From the NCBI RefSeq assembly GCF_028858725.1, contig NC_084773.1, positions 4,082,350 through 4,146,349 on the forward strand: a stretch of 64,000 nt of DNA, given 5' to 3'. This stretch comes from Colius striatus. Lineage: Eukaryota > Chordata > Aves > Coliiformes > Coliidae. Made by a program: the position numbers and the translations under genes. This document shows, in pieces, positions 24,247-39,200 of the stretch (position 1 is its first letter; each line of letters opens with the position of its first letter). Under the pieces are notes generated by a model, which saw only the letters and a program-made list of their open reading frames with translations, had not been told where the DNA came from and did not search any database.

Positions 24247-27200
24247 ACACTTCGAGGCTTCCCATGGGACAAAGAAGTCAGATGATAGCCCACGACAAAG
24301 TGTCTGACAGCAGGTTGCAGGGGATGAGACTGTGACTCAGTGAGGGAGAAAAGCAGAGCAAAGGCTGACAGCCAGTGGGCTGTGCCCGTGGGAGTGAGGG
24401 CCAAGGGGAGAGCAAAATGCAGTGCAGAGGAGCAGACAGGAGCCCCCATGGGCACCAGGGCCTGGGAGCATCCAGCAGAGAGAACTTGAAGAGGAAAAGG
24501 ATAATTTTCAGGTTCCCTCACTCCCATTCCCCAGATGATGGGCATTTCAAAGCAGAAAACTGTTTGCATTCCCAGAGGATTTGGAACTGAGCTGGATTCA
24601 CAGGAGTTGTCCTCAGTAGGGACACACAGAGTATGGGACATTCTGGTACTGAGGCACTGTTCAGACTGAAACCTGCTCTAACAAATAAGAGTTTTTCTGG
24701 GTTTTTCCCCCACTCTTACAGTGGCAATCTGAGAGTGAAAGCAGATCCAAAAATCAGCAGCCAATTTCAAAGCAAATACGCTGTGAGACTTAAAGTACAG
24801 GGATTGTATAGCAGAATAAAAATGAGTAAGCAGGGGGATTTTCCTCTCTGCTTAAGACCCAGAGCTCTTCGAAAGCAGATTTTAGGCAGAGCAGCTTTCT
24901 GCAGAAGCATGTCTCCTGGAATTATCAACAAGTAGCACAAATCACCACACATGGAGAGGATTCATTTCTCAGAGGATGAGCCTTTCCTTCCCACCTTGGG
25001 GACTACCGAAAAATGAGACAGAAGAAATCACAATGACCATGCTTTGTGACATTTGGTACCTAGTGGTGAGGGTTTCTGTATTTCCAGCCCACATCACCAG
25101 GTACCCCTTCCTCAGCACTTCAAATCCAGCCCCAGGGCAGAGATAAGGTGAGCAAACACAGAGAGTTTAAGATGGAGAACTTAATGGGACACAATATGCA
25201 AGGCCCACAGAATATTGAGTCCGATGACACAGACAGGACGTACACAGGTTCCTAATGTTATCAGCGGCAGTCAGATGGCCTGGTTTAAAGCACAGAAAGA
25301 GGAGTGTGCTGACAGGTTCACAAATAAACTCATGGTGCAAGAGATAATTTTTACATTATCCCCAGGAAGAAGGGCAAAGTTCATTCCTATTACTCATTAT
25401 TGAAAAAAATATTGAAGCCAGCAAGACTGCAGCTGGGTTTGAGCCTGTGCATCGTGCCCATATGTGACATCTCCCACCAAGATGGATTCTGAGCAAAGGC
25501 ATGAAATGTACTGCCAACTGTACTGGTTTTGCTTAAACTGAAAACTGCACACTTCTAGGTCCTGTTCATTCTCTTGAAAACAAAAAGTAGCCAGGACAGA
25601 CACGATGTACTCCTGGAAGTTCAAATTGATACCAGCAAGAACAAGCACAGCAGTCATCATCTTTGCAAAGGCTCGTTAAAGGAGTTGTTTCCCCCCACAG
25701 GACTTGTCAATCTGATTTCACAGACAAGGAGAGTCATTATTAGGATATTTATGTTAATTTTATTTTCCCAGCACAAGCTAACCCCTGGAGTTACAGTCAT
25801 CCAAAACACATTGTGTGATCTGGCAGCACTCCAAACCCCGCTGACTTCCCTCCTGTAATTAGTACCTTTTACTTCATTGTATCCACTCAGTCTTTGTACC
25901 CTGGGTCTCGATGAAACCTCAGGTGCTTATTTTTAATGAGTACAGCAATGAAGAAAATATATTCCTGATGGGAGTTATGAAGAGAGACATCAGCAACTTC
26001 TGGAAGTGCAAGCTATATATTCGCTGGTGGCCAGAGCAAGTCAAGTGGATCTACTTGCTCTCTGCTTATTACTCTGTATAAAATACAGTTATGCTTTATG
26101 AAGGCAGCTTTATGGAGGCAGTTTTGTGTAATAACCATTTCTTAGAGCCTACCCTGTAATAGCATGAACAGAAGAAGCTTAAATATTTGGCCTAAAGTGA
26201 AAACCTGTGCTATTACTGACAGGCGTTTCTGTTAGAATCACCTGTATGTTGAATATTAACGAGGGCTGTTAAGTGAGATCGTTTCAAATCCATCTGATTC
26301 GAGCAAGAAATAACTTACCTCTAATAAAAAAGACAAAAAGAACAGCAGTGTTCCTGACCCAGGTGTGCAGTTTACAGAAAACCTTATGTTCTACCAGTGA
26401 TACCATGGCTTACTTGAGCTTGTTGAGAGCTGACGGGCTTTAGCTACAGCCCTCCAACAGCTCCATTCTCAGATGAATGCCTGGAGGCACTGCCAGGAGA
26501 TCTAATCTGTTTGTCAGGAGAAAAACAATTTATTTGCTCATTAGCAGCAGTGCAAGACCCCTTGTGCATGGTCAGCAAGTTTATTTTGCCCTCTGATCAC
26601 AACAAGTCAAATGGGAACATGCTAATGCTAGGGCAATACAAAGAGTGGATCTGCAAGTGATATCACAGACACGAATGAAATATCAAAAGCTGAAAAAGGC
26701 AAAAAAGCTCTCTGGAGAAACTTACCCATAGCTTCCAGGAGATTGTTTCAAGGGAAGCAGCATTAGGAGACCGGTGTGGTCTTCTTGACTGTAGTCCCCT
26801 GACAGACACCCACAGGATCTCAGATGCTTCCAACCTAAACACCGGAAGGACAGCAGCACACAAGAGAGCAAAGAGTGAGCAGAACTAGCTCATACATAAA
26901 AAGTCAGTTAAGAAAATCAAGTAATAAAATGAAAGCTGAACTCATTTGCTGAACTTTTTTTTTCCCCACATAAGGCAGCGAGGCCATCCTGTTAAACTGC
27001 TTAGCCAGAGGGAACCACCAGTTCCTGCCGAGTGCCTCTCGAGGCTCCAAAATGGTTAAGGACAAGCGTTGCTGTTGTCAAAATGAGAGAGTTGTCAGGA
27101 AGGAGAAGTTACATTTCAGACAACATCGATCATGAAGAAAATGAGTGTCACTGCACAGGTTAGGCAGCTCAGTGCTCCACAGTAAGGACAAAAGACAACA

Positions 27201-29037
27201 CAGCTATCGAGTAAGCAGATGTGTAAAACTGCTGCAGCCCCATAGGCTGGTGGATCCCTGTCACTTGGCCACAAAGAGGGAGAAAAGGAGGAATGAAGAT
27301 GTGAAGTGATGCATGGTTTGTTGCTTCATTTCCTATGCTGGAGTTCAGGCCAACCACACTTCGCTACAGAGGACAATGGCAGCTGAGGCTGGTTCAGTAG
27401 CAAAGTACACAAACCAACACAAAGTCCTTTCCTGGATGTGAAGAGCAGAGGGTTCAGCCATCTGAAACACGGCAAGTGCTCCCACTGCTGCTGGCTCCCC
27501 AGACAATGGGGCTTTGGGAAGGGACCTGCAACTGTGCAGCATTCCTGAGGTTGTACAAAAGCTTTTCAAGGTAAAACCATAATCCAGAGTGTGCCATTAA
27601 CAGTCATTGCAGCTTAACTGATAAAACAGGTATCTTCTAAGCAACTAATAAGGAGACTGCCTCTAGTAAACAAGTGAAAAAAAGACCAGAGTGGGAGAGA
27701 AACATTTCTAATGGAAATCGCTTACATCAGTTTAAATTAATTACAAATTGCCTTTGCTCCATGATACATTAAAATTGCAAGAGAGCTTTCTAGGTACAGT
27801 CAGTTATCTGGTTACTAAAACACGTCACTTCTTGGTTGTGTCTTTTGCTTTAGTATTTCATATCCAGCATTAAGTGGAAAAGCAATACACCTGTGCCACA
27901 TCTTTGGAGGCTGTTCACAGCTGAAGCTGTAAGTATGTCCTAAAAATACCATGAACCGGGCACATTTCAAGCTGCCCAGTCAAAATGATAAACCTTCCAT
28001 TTAAAAGCCATATACACTGGAAGCAACACATTCATCTTTCTTCCATTCTGCAGACACATGAACAACAAAGCTGAAGTTTTATGTACTGAGATCCTGCACT
28101 CAGCAAAGGCAATGGCACAATTCCTATTGTAGCCAGTGTCTCCTGAGTACTTGTTGTCTGAAGACTGAGCCACTTCAGCAGTGGAGTGTGAGGAAACACC
28201 ATACATGTCCACATTTTCCTACAAATGAATCATTTGGGTTCCCAAACATGGACCACATATTATGATACTCCTATTTTTTAACCAAGAAAATAGATGGTAT
28301 TTAATGCTAGCACGTGTCATTTCCTCAGGTGCTGCCCCAACAGAAACTGGAAGGGAAAGAATCACTGACTGTCACAGTGACTTCATCTTGGGATGGATAA
28401 ATGATCACAGGCTGGAGTTCTCATTGCCTACATTAGCTTATATTTAAAGTAACTACAGAAAAGCAAATAAACATAATCTGAAAAGAGTAGTGAGAAGACT
28501 TTGAGTCATTGTTGTCACAGAACTTGGAAAGTTAAAGCTGAAAACGTGATTTCCTACAAATCCAAAACTACTTGGCCAGAATTCTAGACTCAATAGACTT
28601 TAATGATGCCTCATTCTTTTAAATTATCCTTCCATTTTAGGGAAAGAAAAGACAGGAATCTGCAGAGTAATGAAAGTAAAACATAACCTAAAAATATAAA
28701 GGATACATATGATCAAATATAAAATTCAGGGAAGGGAATATTTCACCAAATGAGGAAGCCCACAGAGGATTTCCAGAGCATCTCTCCTCCTCGTATTGAA
28801 AAAGTGACAGAAGAAACCTTTACTCATTTATCCCCTGGGCAAATATTTCTCTTTTTTTTGTCACTGCTTTCTTGAGAAGCCCTCTTTCAGCTGTAAAAAG
28901 AAGGAAACTTCAGCCACATGAGCATAGGCAGCCCTTAATAGATGGAGTTTGTGCAGAGCTGTCACCAATGACCAGAGAGTCTTTGCTGGCTGGACCAGAC
29001 TGTCAGCCTGGGATAGGAATCCTCTTGCTGGAATAAC

Positions 29038-29088
29038 AGCAAAATCAGGGACAATATCAGCAAAATCAAGGTCAATATCAGCAAAATC
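29038..29088. repeat. 21-bp tandem repeat, about 2.4 copies
   Basis: The unit AGCAAAATCAGGGACAATATC occurs at 29038-29058 and, with two substitutions, at 29059-29079. A partial third copy (AGCAAAATC) begins at 29080. Confidence 0.85.
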
Positions 29089-32000
29089 TCTAGACAGGGA
29101 GGCTCCATCTACATCCCAAATCTAAGCAGACAATTTTGTACTTTTAGCTTTTGTATCAGTTTCACTCCTGTATGCTTGAAATTCTGAAATGATGAATAGG
29201 TAAGTCTTAATTTTCTATGAAGACTGATGCACACACATGGGTACAAATACATATTCACAGAGCATCATCATACTCAAACCTCACACCCATCAAGTGTGCA
29301 AGTGTGGTGGCAGCTTGTGCTCTGTAGGTTTTTAAATAGCATGAAGGCACATTCTCCCTCACTCTGCCATGAAGGTTCTATAAGATACTGTTCTAAACCT
29401 GCAAGAAATTAATAAAGTGGAGAGAACCAAGAGGCTATTTCACATTTTATTTTACACCCAAGTAGAATGTATTTCCCCCAGAGGAGCCCTCTTGATGTTA
29501 ATGAATCTACTACAGTAAAACAAGGGAGAAGTGTGTTAACACGGGTTCTACAGGAGATTTTTGTACCTGGCAGAGTTTCTCTGGAGCCCTGGGAATGGCA
29601 GAGTAGGACATCTGGAAGATGCAAAAACAAAATAGGATTTTTAGGATCATTTCTATTGCTCAAGGGAGGGAAAAGCACTGGCAGGCTCTCTGCACACACC
29701 AACGCAGCTCTGCTGTGCTCCTTTACCGTGCTTACAAAGACACCAGCTCCAAGGTGGGAGCCTCAGCTGGACACACTCCCACAGCAGGTTTTTAAAGCAA
29801 AGCAGTCCAAGTTGTCTCATTTTGACAGACACATAATATTAGCATCAAAAACCAGCCTATACCTAACAGTCCAGGCTCCAAGAGATCCACAAAGAAGCAT
29901 CATTCTGCCTTCCCTTCTGCTCTACCGCTGACCCCAGTCCTAATCACACCGGAGTGATGCTGAACAGAGCCAAGCTTAAGTGGAAACTCCTGGAGAACCA
30001 GCAACTCTTTCAGCTTGCAAGAAGCCTTGAAAGGCCCCCAGTCCCTCCTGCTTTGAGAGAAGGATGAACACTGGTCTCAGACCACGTTCCTCACCACTTT
30101 TATCCAGGCAGGAGCTGAAGATCTCTGAGGTCAGGCGTGTCGGAGTGCTGTGGGCTTCTCATCTTGTGATTTATTATTGTCCTCTAAATGAAAACTATTT
30201 TGCCTTGTCTCTGATCTTTTGCTTCAATTTATGTTAACTGTCTGTTATTCTTTGCTGTGCACCTCAGTAAAGAGCCTGGCTTTCCCTCGTTGCTGACAGA
30301 AAGTAGATGTCAGGTCCTCTCTAAGGCAGTCCAGCTCTGCTGGCTGCCTCTTCTAACTTCCTCACCAGTTTGTTTCTCCTCTAGTGGCCTCGCTCCAGTT
30401 CATCAGCATCTCCTGTGTACTCCCTCCATCCAAACCTGGATGAAGTGCTACAGGAATACAAGAAAAGCACAAGGACATACAGAAGCCAGGAGAAATGTAA
30501 GTAATGCAAACCGTAAATATCACCTACTAAAACCCATTTAATCAATATATCCCACTGCCAGAGTGCAAACAGCTGGTGTAAACTGTCCTGCTCCTCTCCT
30601 GCTCTCACAGAGTCATGCACCTCGCTTCTGCCTTAAAAGGCAGCATTGTTTTAACTCTGCTCATGAGTCTGAAAACATAGTATGCAGGTGCTTCTATGCT
30701 CCAGCAGATCCCTGAGCAGCCAACAGCAGGAACGACTAGTGACAGAAGCAGGGATTTGACTGCCTCGCAGAGAGCAATATCCCCGAGAGCATCAAGATGT
30801 ACTCAGCTCCTTCCAGCTACAGGGGAAGAAGAGGTTTCTTCCTGAACTTTTTATTTGCCTTATTAGTTACTGAAGATTTGTCACTGTTCCCCTACTACCA
30901 GAGAGGGAGGGTATCTATAATCCCAGGTCAGGAATCTCAACTGGCAGTAAGTTGGAAGTGAAGTAGTAAATGAGGGCATTTTTCTTGTATCTTATAAAAT
31001 CACTGCCTTCCCTTACAATTGGATATGTCACCACTCCAGCAGCTGATATTTCTGAGCTACAGTGACTCCAATTATTTAAATTTCATGCCACTTCTCTTCA
31101 GGAGCACTGCATAGGCCACCAGCAGCTATGGGTTTCGTGGTGCCTAGTGAAGAACTGGTTGTTCTGAATACTGGGGCAGCTCATGAATAGCAATCGTCAC
31201 TTGTGGTTTTTACCCAGAGTGTTCTTCCAGAGGTAGTTTTAGCTATTAGCAACCTTATCAGAAAGCAAAGCTGCAGCAAAGCAAGCCTCAGCCTCCTCAG
31301 CTTCAGAGGAGGAGTCCTGGCTGACAGGGGTTCGATTTGCTCCCTATTTAGCGACTATCACATTTAGTGCAGTAATCATTTTCCCTGTTGCTCCCTGTGA
31401 AGTGGGAAGTGAAGTTGCCATCATTCTCCTCACAATGTGAGAGATTAAGGAGTCCATTTCCAAATCGCTGCAATAAAACACAATTGGCAGGCAGGGCGAG
31501 GATGAGAATAAGGAAAAATAAATGGTACGAGCAGCAGGCTGAAGGAGCAAATTGCACTCTCAAAGCAAGGCACAGGGCTTGGCTGCAGGGTTTCCTTGGA
31601 AGAGCTGTAAGAACTGTCTCCTAAGGCAGTCAGGAGGGGTTAAGGTGACAGGTAAGCTCTGCAGAGCCACCCCGGAGCTCTGCACGAAGGGGCTGAGGAG
31701 GGGGAGTGTGATTTCACTCCCCTTCCACACACTAAACAGCTCCTTCTCACTGCTTCAGTTAAACTATAAATACAAGTGTCCTGTCATCTCCTCCATCCAC
31801 CCCCTCTGTTCTCCTTAGGGGTGCCTCTGGCTTTCCTGTAATCCCCCACAGAAGGGCAGGAACCTGGGGAACCCCACTGGAGCCTCACACCAGGACGTTC
31901 GGGCAGCAAATGCCCCTCCAGATCCCTCCAGTCCATGTGACAGAGCCCTGGAAGCCAGCACCCCCCACACTTCCCTGGGCCCCAGGGGCTGGCTTTTTAC

Positions 32001-33119
32001 AGCAGGAATTACAAAGTCCACTCTTCCATGAACAGACTCGGTGCTGGGAGAAGTGCTTGGGTGCAGTGTATCTGATCACAGGCTGTGCAATGCCTCCAGA
32101 CACGGGCACAGCCTGCGCAGGTGATGAGGCAAGAGCAGAGCAAAGGGAGCATCCAGCCAAGGACCAGCCTGTATGCACCTCAAACAAAGCTTCACTTGGG
32201 GAGATTCCTTTCTCCAAAGAACTGTTTTCTTTCTTCCTTAAAAAAATATCATTTTTTTTGCTAAAAAAAAGGAAGAAAACAATGCCAGTGTTTATACAGT
32301 CACAGTGTGTGTGGATGGACTGCTGTGAATGACATTTTCACTTGCCTCAAGCTTCATTTTTTCACCTGGAGAGCAGGAAAATGGTCTCCTCTTGACATGT
32401 CTGCCCCAGCAGGAGCTGCTGGCTCTGCCATGGTGTCACCCTCAGAGCTGGAGGAGCAGGTTTCCTTGGTAAAGCACCAGTCCAACTGAGCTGCAGACGG
32501 TTCCATTACATCTCAGGCTTCTGGTCCTTAAATAACCAGCACAGCAATATCAGGGCAAGGGCAGAGACAGAGATTCACATACCTCTTTTTGTAACCTCTT
32601 GGCTCCTCATTTGCTGTCTTGTCCCTGCAGAATACAAACCCTTCCAGGCACAGGCCCTTCATTCCCGCCCAGTGCATAACACAGTGGGACACTAACTCAT
32701 CCTGAAGGATGCCTCCCCAATATATCTGTATTATACAACCTGTCATCTTGGAGGTTGTTGGCCTTTACCCTTGTGTTTTTACCACAGGAACTCAGAAAAG
32801 GATTCATAAAGGAGCAGAACCACCTCGTCTTGCCTTTTAAAAATATATTCCATGTTACAAACCCCCATCCTCCTTACACTTGGGGAACATAAAGGAGCTC
32901 TGATGAGAACCAGAACCTCTCAGGTTCACTTTCCCTTGAGCAGATGCTGAACGATTCCACTCCCTTTTTTTTCCCATATGGCTGCATCTGCTGGGCACAG
33001 AGTTGATTTATGTTGGATATTAGGGCACAGTGCTCAGGAGCTTCCCAGTTGTTTAAAACCACTTCAGCAGAGCAACTCTACCTGCTGCCCTGTGTGCTTG
33101 TGCATTTGTACTTTAATCT

Positions 33120-33270
33120 CTATTTTGTATATGTTATATATACACATAATATGCACAAGTTATATGTATTTTATATATGTACTATGAGAGATAGATATGC
33201 ACAACCACACAGGAAACCAGACACATACATATCTATGTCATAGCTACTTTTATGTGTGTATATATGTATA
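33120..33270. repeat. AT-rich simple sequence (TATA/TGTA)
   Basis: An imperfect mixture of TATATA, TATGTA and CATATA steps, interrupted by about 40 bases of mixed sequence. It is consistent with a degenerate dinucleotide microsatellite. Confidence 0.7.
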
Positions 33271-36200
33271 CCTGTATCTGCACTTTTTCCTTCCCCTTGT
33301 GAGAAGGCAATACTCTGGCACAGGCTGAAACAATGATTTCAGTTAACGTGGGCAGATGAGTGGGCACTGGACAACACCAAAACCACATCTAAATATTTCA
33401 CTAAGGCAGAGATATTTCAGGACACTGAGACTCATCTGGCAGGTCCCGTGGAAGCGCTCATGGGTTGGTGTATGGACCAAACAGTAAAGCTTTACATTTC
33501 ACCTCAAGCAAAGCTCCAATTTCCAGCCAAGTGAAGACATTAGAAGTCCAAGGCTTGTGCCATGCTATAGCTGGTGTCCCAGGATGGAGAACCAAGGAGC
33601 TCCTCAGTGCCACTGAAGCCAACATGAGCACAAGAGACTTCCTGGAGTTTGAGATGACTTAAAAAACAACATTAAATGAAAAGTATCCCAAAGCTACATC
33701 TATCCCTTTGTCTTTTCTGATTTGCTACAGGATGCAGTTCCAGGGTTCATTTCTAAACATCAGAAAGAGTTGTTAACTACAGATTGCCCCTCTTTTTTTA
33801 AAGTTTTATACTCTTTGGGCCCTTGGTTTAAGTCAGTGTGACAGTTTCATACCTGCAAGAGTCTGCAGCATCCATAGCACAGATCGAACGGTTGAGATAA
33901 CAGCTCAGGATGTCAGAGCAGACAGGTTTGTCTTTGCAACATTCTAAAGCCTTCCTTCTCTAGTCAAAGGTGAGAATTTTGGCTTCACTCTGAAAAGGTA
34001 TTTGGATGCCTTACTCTGATTTAAGTACGTGGTGCTTATTACACTGGAGCTAGATGTGCAATCACCTCCACAAATCCAGGGTTCACTATGAGCTTTATGC
34101 CCTCTCTCATCTGTGAAGCTGGGCTACCAATACTTCTGGAATGGATGGGTAATTTTTAAAAGCTTTTCTGCAAAATGAATCCAGTCCTTCACTAGTTAAA
34201 CAGAAACAAAGGCAAAAGTTTATCCAAACATCCTTCTGTTCAGCCCCATTCACCCCCCACACCACCACCAGGTTTAGCTTCTCTCAGATCCAGTCTGTCA
34301 GCCACGGAGGATGTGTTGTAGGGACACTCAGAAAGCAAAGCCAAACCCATTAAAGGCACGAGGTCGGTGCACTGCAGTGGCAGCACGCTCAGCTCCCACG
34401 TGAGCTCTCTCAGAGCGAGCTGTACTCCTGAACCACAATCCTCCTCTCAGGAGGATTAACAGGGATTAGTGAGTGGCAGACTGACAGCCTTCAGCTGTGC
34501 CCACAGCTCGGGGACCATCGGCCCTTCTCCCCTCACACACTCAGAACCCTGTGGCAAGAACATACAGTCCTCATGGGGAGAGTTTGCTAATGGCACAGAG
34601 AGAGAAGAAAATGGGTACTTGGTGCAGGGAAATCCGGTCCATTTGGTATGATGGATGCAGACTGACAACATTCAGTTTAGAACAGAAAGCTGTGGGGTGT
34701 GAGCTCTGTGAGCACTGCGGGATGGGGACTGCAGGGAGCTGTGGCTGAAGGCAGCATCCAAAGGCTCGCCTTGTATTCCCAGGAGGGCCAAAAGATGAAC
34801 ATCACCTTTGGTTGGAGAGGCAGAAACATTGAGAAACAGAGAGAAAATCCTATTATTTCTGCAGCTGGCACATTTGCCAGCTTGTGAAGCACTGTGCCCA
34901 GTGCTGGCACCAACACGAGAGGCAGGAGGATGGTTTGGACAGGACTCGGGGAAACGTGGCACAAACACCAGGAAAAAACACAGATTTGCTGGAGGGAAGA
35001 GCAAGGGGATTACTTCATGGACAGTTATAAACACCCCAGGTCAGGGACAAAGCATTTGTTTGGCTTGTGATGAACCACAGCACAGCCCTGGGGATGCTGT
35101 GAAGCCAGCACACATGTCCTCAGGGATGGGACCACTGGGGGAGGATTTGCCAACGTGGCTGTGAATTTGCAGCCCCTGTGGCAATCTTTATGTCAGGGGT
35201 GGATGTTTCTCTAAAAGATACTAAGGAAGGTGCAGTGATGTCAGTGTCAGATGACAATAATGCTCCCTTTCAGCCCTATGAAACCATGGGAGCTTCTCTC
35301 TGTTTTTCCCCATTTCAAACTCTATTGCAGCAACGTGGTGATGATGGTGCTGGTGTTGACAGAGTTGGAGCCTTATAGTTTGAAACATAGTCTAGGAGAA
35401 GCTTCATGCAAGTGGTCACACAGGTGCTGCAGTTTGGCTCCTGAGATAGTCGCTGCTCTCTCTTGTTCAGCATTTTATTGGGCATATCAACCCCATCCTG
35501 CACTTACTGGGCCAGGGTCTCATACCCTGACTGAGGTATCTCCAGCTGCCTGGCCCTGCAGAGCCCTGACATTGCTCACTTGGACCTAAACCATATTACT
35601 CATTGTTTGCCTTTCTAGATTCCAATTGCTATGCAGTCTGAGTACCACTTTAAACCCATGAATGTCGTTTTTCATACATATTTGCTACTAAAATTGAGAA
35701 TAGCTTTCTATTTTGCCTTGGGTAAGGAATGAGGACACTGTGAACCCTCACAGTAAGGTGATGATATTCTCCTCCCTAACTGCAGTTCTTCATATTCATG
35801 CAGGCACCCTTTAAAACTGCTCTACATTGGTAAAGCAAAGGCAGATAACCTCAAGCAACCTCAGCCTTGCCCTGAAATTCAGCTGCAGAGCATTTCTATA
35901 ATGTCAATATATAGCAAAGCTGTCATCTTATCTTAAAAGTCATGATCCATTGCTTTATACACCATTCAGACACTTACTAACAAGAAAAGTCATTTAAAAA
36001 TCAATATCATCTGTTATTTTGGGGATGGATCAGCTATCTGGTCTCTTGGACCAATAACACTTAAAATTTTGCATCCAGCCTGAGTTTCTGCAAATAACAA
36101 TTTGATGAATTATCCATCAGGAAAAATAAGAGGGTTTTTGGGGGCAAAGGTGATGCATGAGCAACAAGCTCCAATATCAAGCAAATCACCCTGATTTCAA

Positions 36201-39200
36201 GGAAATGCCACAGAGTGGGTGGAACCTGCTTCATCACTGACCAAGTCTGCCCCAAAGCAGGGTAATGTTTGTGTAAGGGAGCTGGCACACGCAGCTGCTG
36301 AGGCCCTGGGTCAAACGAGTCCTGGGGATTTGGATCTGCGTAGCTCAGAAGAGGATTGAGCCCATGTGATACCAGTGCCTGCTTTAGAAACTTCCATGAG
36401 ACACGCACTGGATTTGTGTTATCCCTTCAAAACAGCAACAGGAAGCAATCCCTAAGAAATAGAGCAAAGCATCCCAGTACTAATGCACCGTTCCTAAGCA
36501 GTGGCTCCATTACAGACTTAGCCTAATGCATGACTATCCTACGCCTCGCACTTGCTTTGGAAATCAAGGAAGAAGTGCCAATATGCCACAAATTCAACAC
36601 AAAAATGATCTCTCAGTGTAAAAAATAAACCAACCCAGTGGCTATTGTGATAATACTGCAGTTGTCTCTGCAGTAATGGGAATCAGGGCAAATTCACTGG
36701 AGAGAGAGAAAAATAACCAAAGAGCCATTTGCAGGCAATGGAAAACTGGACTGAGAGCTGGACTCCAAACAACTCTGTGAAGCAGCTGAGGATGGGAAGG
36801 GGGGATGGCTGCTCCTGCCCAGGGTCACCTGCAGCTCCTGCTGCCTCCTCCCATTTGGAGAGTAAGACACAACTGAGATGACTTCTCGCCTCCACCTGAT
36901 GAAAGCCCAACAGGTCCCAAGTACATTTGCTTTTCAACTATTAGCCCCACTTTAAAGCTCTCCTTTCCACTGTGGAGTGTCTGCAACACATTCTTCCCTC
37001 GCCTTATGACAATTTGGCAGAGTGTCACCAGTTTGAACAAGATAAAGCCACCATCTATCTAGATTAAAAACAGGCAAAACTATCTCCTCATCTAGCAGTT
37101 TCTGTTAGATTACACAGTGGTGGTTGTCTTTTGAAAGACTCCCCTCCCTGATTTCCCCACCGGGGTCGTGGGCAGGCTCAGCCTCCTGCCCTGCCAGGGC
37201 CATCCAGGGGCTGGGGGAGGGCTCCCACCAGCTCATCCCAGCAACCTCAGCAGGAGTGTCTTGTTTGGTTTGAGGGTCAGGGAGGGGAATAAATCTGATA
37301 TGATAAAGCCTCATAAGCTTTGCTGTAAAAGGGAAACAGTATAATGAAGCAGTAACTGCCCAAGTGTCCTGTACATCGAGGGACAGCAAGAGCTGTGATG
37401 TAAATCCCTGATCATCTACACCCTGGCAGGAGGCAGAAATGGTCTCATGCTTAAAGATCACACAAAGGTGTGATATGGCCAGACCCTCAGCTCACTTAAC
37501 AGACAGAGCTGTAACTAAACCAATCATCTGCACGAGCCAAGGAGCTGCCCACTGTCCATTTTCACAAATAAAGGGGTTTTTTCCATGATGAATGCTCAGT
37601 GTTTTTCACAGCCTTGCACTTCCCCCTTGTGCAGTTTTAAATGGATTATTGCAGTGATTCATTTTATTAAGCCATTTTTATTTTAACCTCTTGCCCTTTT
37701 CAATTCGTGCAATGGATTTGTCAGAGTCTCTAAGTGGTGTGTTCAAGCAAAATTGCGCAGATGCTCTGCCACATCATCAATTTGTTCATTTAGCAAAGGG
37801 CAGTGCTTGAAGGATACGTAAGCACAAGCCTAATATCAACCTCCAAAAAAGCCTGAAGCTGATATTGGTTAATGTTGCTTCTTCTAGCTTGTTAAAGGGA
37901 CCGAACAAGGGAAATGATGCCAATGGGCTAAGTGCTGACGCATCACTATTGATCAAGACAGTCAAAGGGCACGAGATGCTAAAGAGAGAAAATATTCCTT
38001 GTCCCAGACCACAAGCAGTCTGAGGCCACCATAGCATCAGTCATCAGGGAAATACTGAAGGCTTCCAGAGTACTTCCCACGCTTCCTGTACTGCAGAAAG
38101 ACCAAAGGAGCTCTTTCTTTTACTGCCTTTCCTCACACCAACAGTCTGTTGCACCCCTCGAGTCTCTCAGCAGGCAGCACTCACAAAGGTGTGAACACTT
38201 CCCCCTCCATCCCCCTGACAAATGCTGGTGCCCAAATGAAATGGTCGGGCTGGAAACGTTCACAAATGTCGGGGAGGTTGTATTTACAATCAAGACACAG
38301 CACATCACCTGAAAAGGGGAGAGAGCAAACCAGAAACAGCCACTACACTGTGGTACAAACTAGTGATGAGCCACCTGCAAAAACATCCAGCTGCCCCTGC
38401 CCCAGCTGCTGCTCTTGCCCCTGCCCCACCTGGTTCCAAACAGAGCATTCTTGAATTGAGGCAGCTTCAAAGAAAGGAGCTTCAAAGAGGGGAAACAAAT
38501 ATGATCAGAGCTTCCCAGTAAGGGACAAGTAAGCAGGCCAGATGATTCAGCCCCCAAAAGAAACATCTGGGAGGATCCTAGAGAGCCCTGCAGAACCTCA
38601 GGGGCCTGGGGAAGGTTGAGGGGAGTGTTGCTCCCCAGGCAAAACCCAAAAGTGCCAGTGCAGCAGCCTCAAAAACAAGGAAGGTACGTTCTGCCCAAAG
38701 CAGAGTTTAGCTCTAGGGTTCATTGACACAGGATATTGTGGATATAAAAGAAACCTGAACATTATACAGTGAAAAAAACCCCCATCAGCTATGTTCTAGG
38801 ACAAAAATCCTCTCAGGGGCTCTCAGAGGCTGGGTACAAGCTGCAGCTTGTGATGTCTTTGAGCTGTCAGTCACAGCAGAGCACATCCCAAGTGCTCCTT
38901 TACGTCAGCTCTTGGCAGGTGACAGGCTCCTTGCCCTGCTGCTCTCTGTGCCCTGGAAGCACACAGGGCTCTGTGTCTTGGCCTCCCAAATCCACTGGAC
39001 TCATCTCCATGGCACTGCCAGAGGAGGACTGGCACAAACACAGCACCCATGGGCTGGTGTGGGTACAGCATCTGTAAAGATGTTTATCATGAACACGAAA
39101 ATCCATTCCTTACTTTGACTGCTCACCTGTTGGGTGACTGCTTTGCTCTCGTGCAGCCTCAGTGCTGACAGGGGGGTCTTGTCCAAGCTGCAGAGATCAC

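Larger units (their letters stand above)
23300..29037. other. Intergenic; hairpin and short simple repeats only
   Basis: No coding exon, RNA gene or interspersed repeat was recognised. A perfect 10-bp hairpin lies at 23516-23539 and a (TG)7 run at 24233-24246. Open frames are short and lack domain content. Confidence 0.5.

Noticed and set aside
29467..29931. 154-codon plus-strand open frame in the intergenic interval
   Set aside because: No recognisable domain, splice sites or repeated motif; consistent with chance.
31327..31340. GGGTTCGATTTGC, B box-like
   Set aside because: It lacks the final CC of the consensus and any tRNA fold around it.
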